Assembly: GCA_017458805.1 (NCBI GenBank)
Contig: JAFTAC010000164.1
Location: 1 to 8,439, forward strand
Reading direction: 5' to 3'
DNA length: 8,439 bases
DNA from: Victivallales bacterium
GTDB taxonomy: Bacteria > Verrucomicrobiota > Lentisphaeria > Oligosphaerales > Oligosphaeraceae
Shown here: positions 5,208-8,439 of the stretch, in pieces
Layout: each line of letters starts with the position of its first letter
Numbering within the stretch: the stretch's first letter is position 1
Translations under genes and position numbers: made by a program
The notes under the pieces: model-generated
Databases searched by the model: none
What the model saw: the letters and a program-made list of their open reading frames with translations, nothing else
Told to the model about the DNA's origin: nothing

Positions 5208-7832
5208 CTACCGCACTTCCATGGCGGCGATTTCGTTCCAGTCGTTGATGGTGACCTTCACCGTCCATGCGCCAGGCTGTCCTGTGATTTCAAAGGCCTT
5301 GGTATCCTTGACCTCCAGGCCCATGTTGTTGAAATGCGCCACTGCGGGCTTGTTCTGGCCACCGACTGTATAGGTGCCTGATTTGCAGACAACGGTGCGT
5401 TCCTTCCCAACCATCACGCCTTCGCCCAGCTTGACGGGCGTGAAGGGGAACATCCAGTTGGCGACGGTCAGGCCGCCCGCATCGGGGCCGCTGGTCGGGA
5501 TGTCAACGGTGTAGTAGTAGGGCAGCACGCCATTGCGAAGGGCGATGATAAGCCCCTTGAAGAGGACGCGCGCCTTCATGCGCGGCTCCTGGGTATAGCG
5601 GCTTGGACGGAGGTTGAGGATGATGGGCGACGCAAGGTGCCCTGTTGCCTGGTAGCGCATTTCGGGCGGCATTTCGTCAATGAACGGGATGGGGTTGCAG
5701 CGGTCGTTCTCCATCTCTGCGAAGCTGAGGCGGCCCGAGTTCTGCTCCTCGCGCGTGACGGGGTGGCCGTTGGTCAAAACATAGCCGCCCTTGGAGGTCA
5801 CCTTGCGCACAATCTCCATGCGTCCTTCGGCGCCCGTGATGGCGTAGTTGTAGCTCTTGGAGGTGATTCTGCCCTGCCTGTCAAGGTTTACACTGTAGCC
5901 GTCCCAGCGGTCGAAACTCACGCCGTCTTTGAGGGTCGGGTTGAACTGGTCGATGTAGATGCCGTCGAAATCGACGTTCTTCATGACGAAATCAATCTGC
6001 TCCATCATCTGGTTGAAGCGCGCATTGCCCTTTTCGAGCTGGGGCATCAGGTTGATCCAAGGCTTGTTCTGATAGACATAGACCGTGTCAACCATGATGT
6101 TGCCGTCCTTGTCGTGGAGGAGCGAATCGCGGAGCGGGGTCACCTCGTTGAGCTTGCGGGAGAGTTCGGGGGAGAGGTACTGGCCGTATGCGGTGGCTGG
6201 GTTCTTGCGGTCGCCGTAGGTGAGAGGCAGATCCTTGCCCCAGGGCACCGTCGTCGAGTCGAAGTTCACGAGATTCGTCTCCAGCAACGCCATCAGCTTG
6301 ACTTCGGGGAACTGATTGCGGAGCTCTGCGACCTTCTCGGAGGTAGCCTTGACGTACTGCTCGCGCGTGTAGTTCAGACCATCTGCATACTCGAACCAGG
6401 GGGAGACGGAGGCGAAGCGGAGCGTGAGCCCTGGGAACTTCTGCGCCCGAATCAGGTAGGGCCCTGGCACGGTGTTGTTTACGCCCCAGTCTTCGCGCAC
6501 CTGGTTGATGAAGTCGAAGTAGCCTCGCTCCTCGCCAGCCAGCGGGTAGATGCTCCAATCGACGGTCAGGCTCTTACCAGCAGGCAACCCGACGCCCTTG
6601 GAGGCCATCTCAAAGAGGTTGCCGCTTTCCTCCATTTCGAGGAGGACGCGGCTCACGGTGTCCTCGACCACGAAGCCAGCTGCGCCGTTCTTGCCCGCCA
6701 GGTAGAGAGTGGGGTTGGCGGAGGCCATGCAGGAGCAGTCCGTGGCCAGCGTGCCAGTCAGGCCAGAGATGCGCCAGGTATCGGGCATCTTGTTGCTGAA
6801 GGCGAAGCGGTTTTTCCACTTGAGGCCCTGGTCTTCCTTGAGGTTGGAAGTGATGATGTCCGTCACTTTGAAGTGACCTGCAACAGGCGAGCAGAGGCGC
6901 TTGAGGAAGAGGTTCGGCGTCTCCATCGTGGCCATAACGGCCCCGTTTGGAAGCTGGGTGACAACAATCTTTACCTTTGGCTGGTTTTCTATCTTCCCAA
7001 TGCCCAGGGTGTTGTACTTCATTTCAGGGGAGGCCGCATAGCTGAACGCGGATTCGATGAAGATGCTTTCGCCGCCGACCTTCAGCTCCATCCCGCCATT
7101 CGGGGAGAAGTTCAGCTGGGTAGCCCCTACTTTGACGGTGGCCACTGGCTCGACCATCTCATATTTCGCGTATTCAATGCCCGAAAGGGCGTTGAGCTGA
7201 GCGGTTGGCACGTAGCCCAGCTCGATATCCTTGACCACCAGCGTGGAGTTCAGGATGTTCTTGGTGAGGATGTTCATGAAGCGCAAGCGGTTCGGTGCAT
7301 CGTTCTCAATGCGCTCATCGGCCCCGATGATGACTTTGCTCACAAGGTCATCCACGTCGAAGTAGTAGTTGTAGCCGTCATCACGGTCAAGGATGCGTGA
7401 ATCGAGCTTTTCGGTTTCATCGGGTGTGAAGAGCGTCAGGAAGAAGGCAGAGCTCTGACTGCTCCAGTAGGGCACCCGCTCTTCGCCCTTGTAGGTTGTT
7501 TTCATAAAGGAGCCGCGCAAGAGCAGGCGAGGAGTGTGTCGCGCCGTGCTTGCCCCCAGCTTCTGCCCGTTGAGTTCCAGGGCGCACCATGGGTTCCAGC
7601 CATCCGTCTCCTTGGTCAGTTGGCGGATGTTGAGGCGCAGGACGGCGGTCATGCCCTCCTTCTGGGGCAGCGCAGGCAGCTGAACCACATCCGACACCAT
7701 GACCGTATCACCGTTAGGAACGCGCACCGCCTGCTCCGCCTTGAATACAGGGCTGAACTGCATCTTCTCGCCTGCCATGCAAAATAACACGCAGATGACC
7801 GACAAAACAATCCCGAATCTCAATGTCTTCAT
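5208..7832 (-). CDS. Large secreted protein with probable glycoside-hydrolase-like TIM-barrel core, family unassigned
   Basis: The 874-residue product starts MKTLRFGIVLSVICVLFCMAG, a signal peptide with likely cleavage around residues 19-21 and no good lipobox, so it is probably exported and soluble. Residues about 25-230 are beta-rich with DGWNPWCALELNGQKLG (77-93) and look like a carbohydrate-binding or sandwich module. Residues about 240-430 look like a second beta-rich region. From about 435 the sequence looks like a TIM-barrel hydrolase: GYFDFINQVREDWG (437-450), a strand LMALLETN (513-520), FDGIYIDQFNP (622-632) with D628, YVLTNGHP (684-691), and FAEMEND (704-710) with E707 as candidate acidic residues. 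The last 80 or so residues resemble a C-terminal beta sandwich. The frame stays open to a GTG at 7934, but that N-terminal extension is Arg/Ser-rich, precedes the signal peptide and sits in the predicted leader. The ATG at 7832 has a weak GAG 4 nt and AAGGTG about 12 nt upstream. I cannot name a CAZy family; sugar hydrolysis is an inference from fold-like motifs. Confidence 0.8.
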   Translation of the reverse strand: MKTLRFGIVLSVICVLFCMAGEKMQFSPVFKAEQAVRVPNGDTVMVSDVVQLPALPQKEGMTAVLRLNIRQLTKETDGWNPWCALELNGQKLGASTARHTPRLLLRGSFMKTTYKGEERVPYWSSQSSAFFLTLFTPDETEKLDSRILDRDDGYNYYFDVDDLVSKVIIGADERIENDAPNRLRFMNILTKNILNSTLVVKDIELGYVPTAQLNALSGIEYAKYEMVEPVATVKVGATQLNFSPNGGMELKVGGESIFIESAFSYAASPEMKYNTLGIGKIENQPKVKIVVTQLPNGAVMATMETPNLFLKRLCSPVAGHFKVTDIITSNLKEDQGLKWKNRFAFSNKMPDTWRISGLTGTLATDCSCMASANPTLYLAGKNGAAGFVVEDTVSRVLLEMEESGNLFEMASKGVGLPAGKSLTVDWSIYPLAGEERGYFDFINQVREDWGVNNTVPGPYLIRAQKFPGLTLRFASVSPWFEYADGLNYTREQYVKATSEKVAELRNQFPEVKLMALLETNLVNFDSTTVPWGKDLPLTYGDRKNPATAYGQYLSPELSRKLNEVTPLRDSLLHDKDGNIMVDTVYVYQNKPWINLMPQLEKGNARFNQMMEQIDFVMKNVDFDGIYIDQFNPTLKDGVSFDRWDGYSVNLDRQGRITSKSYNYAITGAEGRMEIVRKVTSKGGYVLTNGHPVTREEQNSGRLSFAEMENDRCNPIPFIDEMPPEMRYQATGHLASPIILNLRPSRYTQEPRMKARVLFKGLIIALRNGVLPYYYTVDIPTSGPDAGGLTVANWMFPFTPVKLGEGVMVGKERTVVCKSGTYTVGGQNKPAVAHFNNMGLEVKDTKAFEITGQPGAWTVKVTINDWNEIAAMEVR

Positions 7833-7932
7833 TTTTCTCAATCGCACCTTGGGTTTATTTTTGAGGGAAGGAGAGGGAAGAGAACTTGGCCTCCTGCAAC
7901 ACCTAGGAGACCCCCGTTCCTTCTCGGACCCC

Positions 7933-7944
7933 ACCCTTTTGGGT
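7933..7944. promoter_or_regulatory. 12-bp palindrome at the start of the predicted transcript
   Basis: ACCCTTTTGGGT is an inverted repeat with a 4-bp stem and 4-nt loop, lying at or just after the predicted transcription start of the secreted-protein gene. Flanking GACC and GGTC on the minus strand could extend the stem with an internal loop. It could be a 5' RNA stabiliser or an operator; nothing in the sequence decides. Confidence 0.35.
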
Positions 7945-7952
7945 TGCGGTCA

Positions 7953-7981
7953 AATTTAGCCTGATTTCAGGGGCTTGTCAA
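7953..7981 (-). promoter_or_regulatory. Predicted strong sigma70-type promoter for the secreted-protein gene
   Basis: On the minus strand the consensus -35 TTGACA (7976-7981) is followed by exactly 17 bp and TAAATT (7953-7958) as -10. The predicted start near 7945-7947 leaves a leader of about 113 nt before the ATG at 7832. The spacer contains the inverted repeat CCTGATTTCAGG (7960-7971; 5-bp arms, 2-bp centre), a plausible repressor site because it lies between the two hexamers. Confidence 0.7.
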
Positions 7982-8150
7982 GTCGGCTTTCTGAAAATCA
8001 AATTGTTACCTTAGTTTGCAAATAGTTGGATAATACCTTCTCCTGCGCCGTTCCACACAGCGAAGCGGCAGCTCTGGAAGGTCAACGGGCATGATCAATA
8101 GCTGAAGGATTACGAGAGAAAACACATCACGTCCACTTTTTTCATTACAA
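7982..8150. other. Middle of the divergent intergenic region, no gene seen
   Basis: No open frame with a start, ribosome binding site and useful length is present on either strand here; the only ATG near 8091 meets TGA after four codons. The one item noted is TTTGCAAA at 8015-8022, an 8-bp perfect palindrome repeated at 8154-8161 over the plus-strand -35. A small RNA cannot be excluded, but I see no promoter-terminator pair to support one. Confidence 0.5.
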
Positions 8151-8154
8151 CTTT

Positions 8155-8183
8155 TTGCAAACAACAAATCACGGTAGTATATT
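8155..8183 (+). promoter_or_regulatory. Predicted sigma70-type promoter for the right-edge gene
   Basis: TTGCAA (8155-8160) and TATATT (8178-8183) are separated by exactly 17 bp, with the predicted start near 8190 and a leader of about 47 nt. The -35 hexamer lies within the palindrome TTTGCAAA (8154-8161), so a factor binding that palindrome would block or modulate this promoter. Confidence 0.65.
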
Positions 8184-8236
8184 GTAGTAATTGATTATTA
8201 ACACTTCATCTAAGAACATGTCAAAGAAGGGACACC

Positions 8237-8439
8237 ATGAAGAAGCTCAAAGGAATCCTGTTGCTGGCGTTATGCGCCAGCTTGGCGCCGTTCTCCGCCT
8301 TCTGCGCCGAGGAGGCAAAACCCGTTAATGAGGCGCAAGTGATGGCGGTAAAGGCATTATATACCGCAGCGACGCTGCGCGAAGTCGGCTGCAAGGACAC
8401 GGCGGGAGCCGTCAAGATGCTCTTCAACCCGCGTGCAGA
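8237..8439 (+). CDS. Partial CDS, secreted or periplasmic protein of unknown function
   Basis: The gene starts at an ATG with AAGGG 5 nt upstream and a predicted promoter at 8155-8183, and runs out of the window after 67 codons. The N-terminus MKKLKGILLLALCASLAPFS is a clear Sec signal peptide (Lys-rich n-region, Leu/Ala core) with cleavage probably near FCA-EE at residues 23-26. The visible mature part, EEAKPVNEAQVMAVKALYT and beyond, looks helical and contains one Cys (in REVGCKDT). I do not recognise the family from this much sequence. It is transcribed divergently from the large secreted-protein gene, so the two exported proteins may share control of the intergenic region. Confidence 0.8.
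   Translation, partial: MKKLKGILLLALCASLAPFSAFCAEEAKPVNEAQVMAVKALYTAATLREVGCKDTAGAVKMLFNPRA

Noticed and set aside
5637..7400. 587-codon plus-strand open frame antisense to the secreted-protein gene
   Set aside because: The minus-strand frame has a signal peptide, promoter and hydrolase-like motifs, while the antisense translation is low-complexity-like (many His, Val, Glu, Ala) with no recognisable motif. It fits the usual antisense shadow in GC-rich coding DNA.
7833..7934. N-terminal extension of the secreted protein to a GTG at 7934
   Set aside because: The extra 34 residues precede a clear signal peptide, are unlike coding sequence (Arg/Ser/Pro-rich), have no ribosome site and lie in the predicted untranslated leader.

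Overview
The window reads as a stretch of moderately GC-rich bacterial chromosome. Five complete genes lie on the minus strand, a sixth minus-strand gene runs off the left edge, and one plus-strand gene runs off the right edge. The gene mix suggests an anaerobic member of the PVC group, with Lentisphaerota/Victivallales-like as my best guess: a YicC endoribonuclease, a corrinoid-activator-like ferredoxin/ASKHA protein, and a very large secreted protein that resembles a glycoside hydrolase. There is no rRNA or taxonomic marker to prove this, so the placement is an inference.

Reading from right to left, in the direction most genes are transcribed: a divergent intergenic region of about 400 bp (7833-8236) carries one well-formed sigma70-type promoter on each strand. 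The plus-strand promoter drives a small secreted protein cut off by the window end. The minus-strand promoter (TTGACA, 17 bp, TAAATT) drives an 874-residue exported protein with a probable TIM-barrel core. It is followed 33 nt later by a compact RACo-like reductive activator (2Fe-2S ferredoxin domain fused to an ASKHA ATPase domain). A second likely promoter with a perfect TATAAT box then starts a tight housekeeping unit: yicC, a type I phosphodiesterase/nucleotide pyrophosphatase-family protein whose start follows the yicC stop directly, and tsaD (tRNA t6A synthesis).

Between tsaD and the next minus-strand gene lies the oddest sequence here, a tandem array of 38-bp GC-rich palindromic units (86-373). 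Seven copies are present, the last shortened, with two extra 15-bp half units. Because 38 is not a multiple of three and the unit lacks stops, several frames stay open across the array and produce spurious repetitive ORFs; the array is best read as a non-coding structured repeat.

The functional genes do not form one obvious pathway. yicC, the phosphodiesterase and tsaD form a co-transcribed set. The secreted protein and the RACo-like activator form a second set whose functional connection is not apparent, since no corrinoid protein or methyltransferase lies in the window. I see no CRISPR array, transposon, tRNA or rRNA. The main items for a second look are the repeat array, the domain-poor RACo-like activator, the unclassified secreted protein, and the paired regulatory palindromes in the divergent promoter region.
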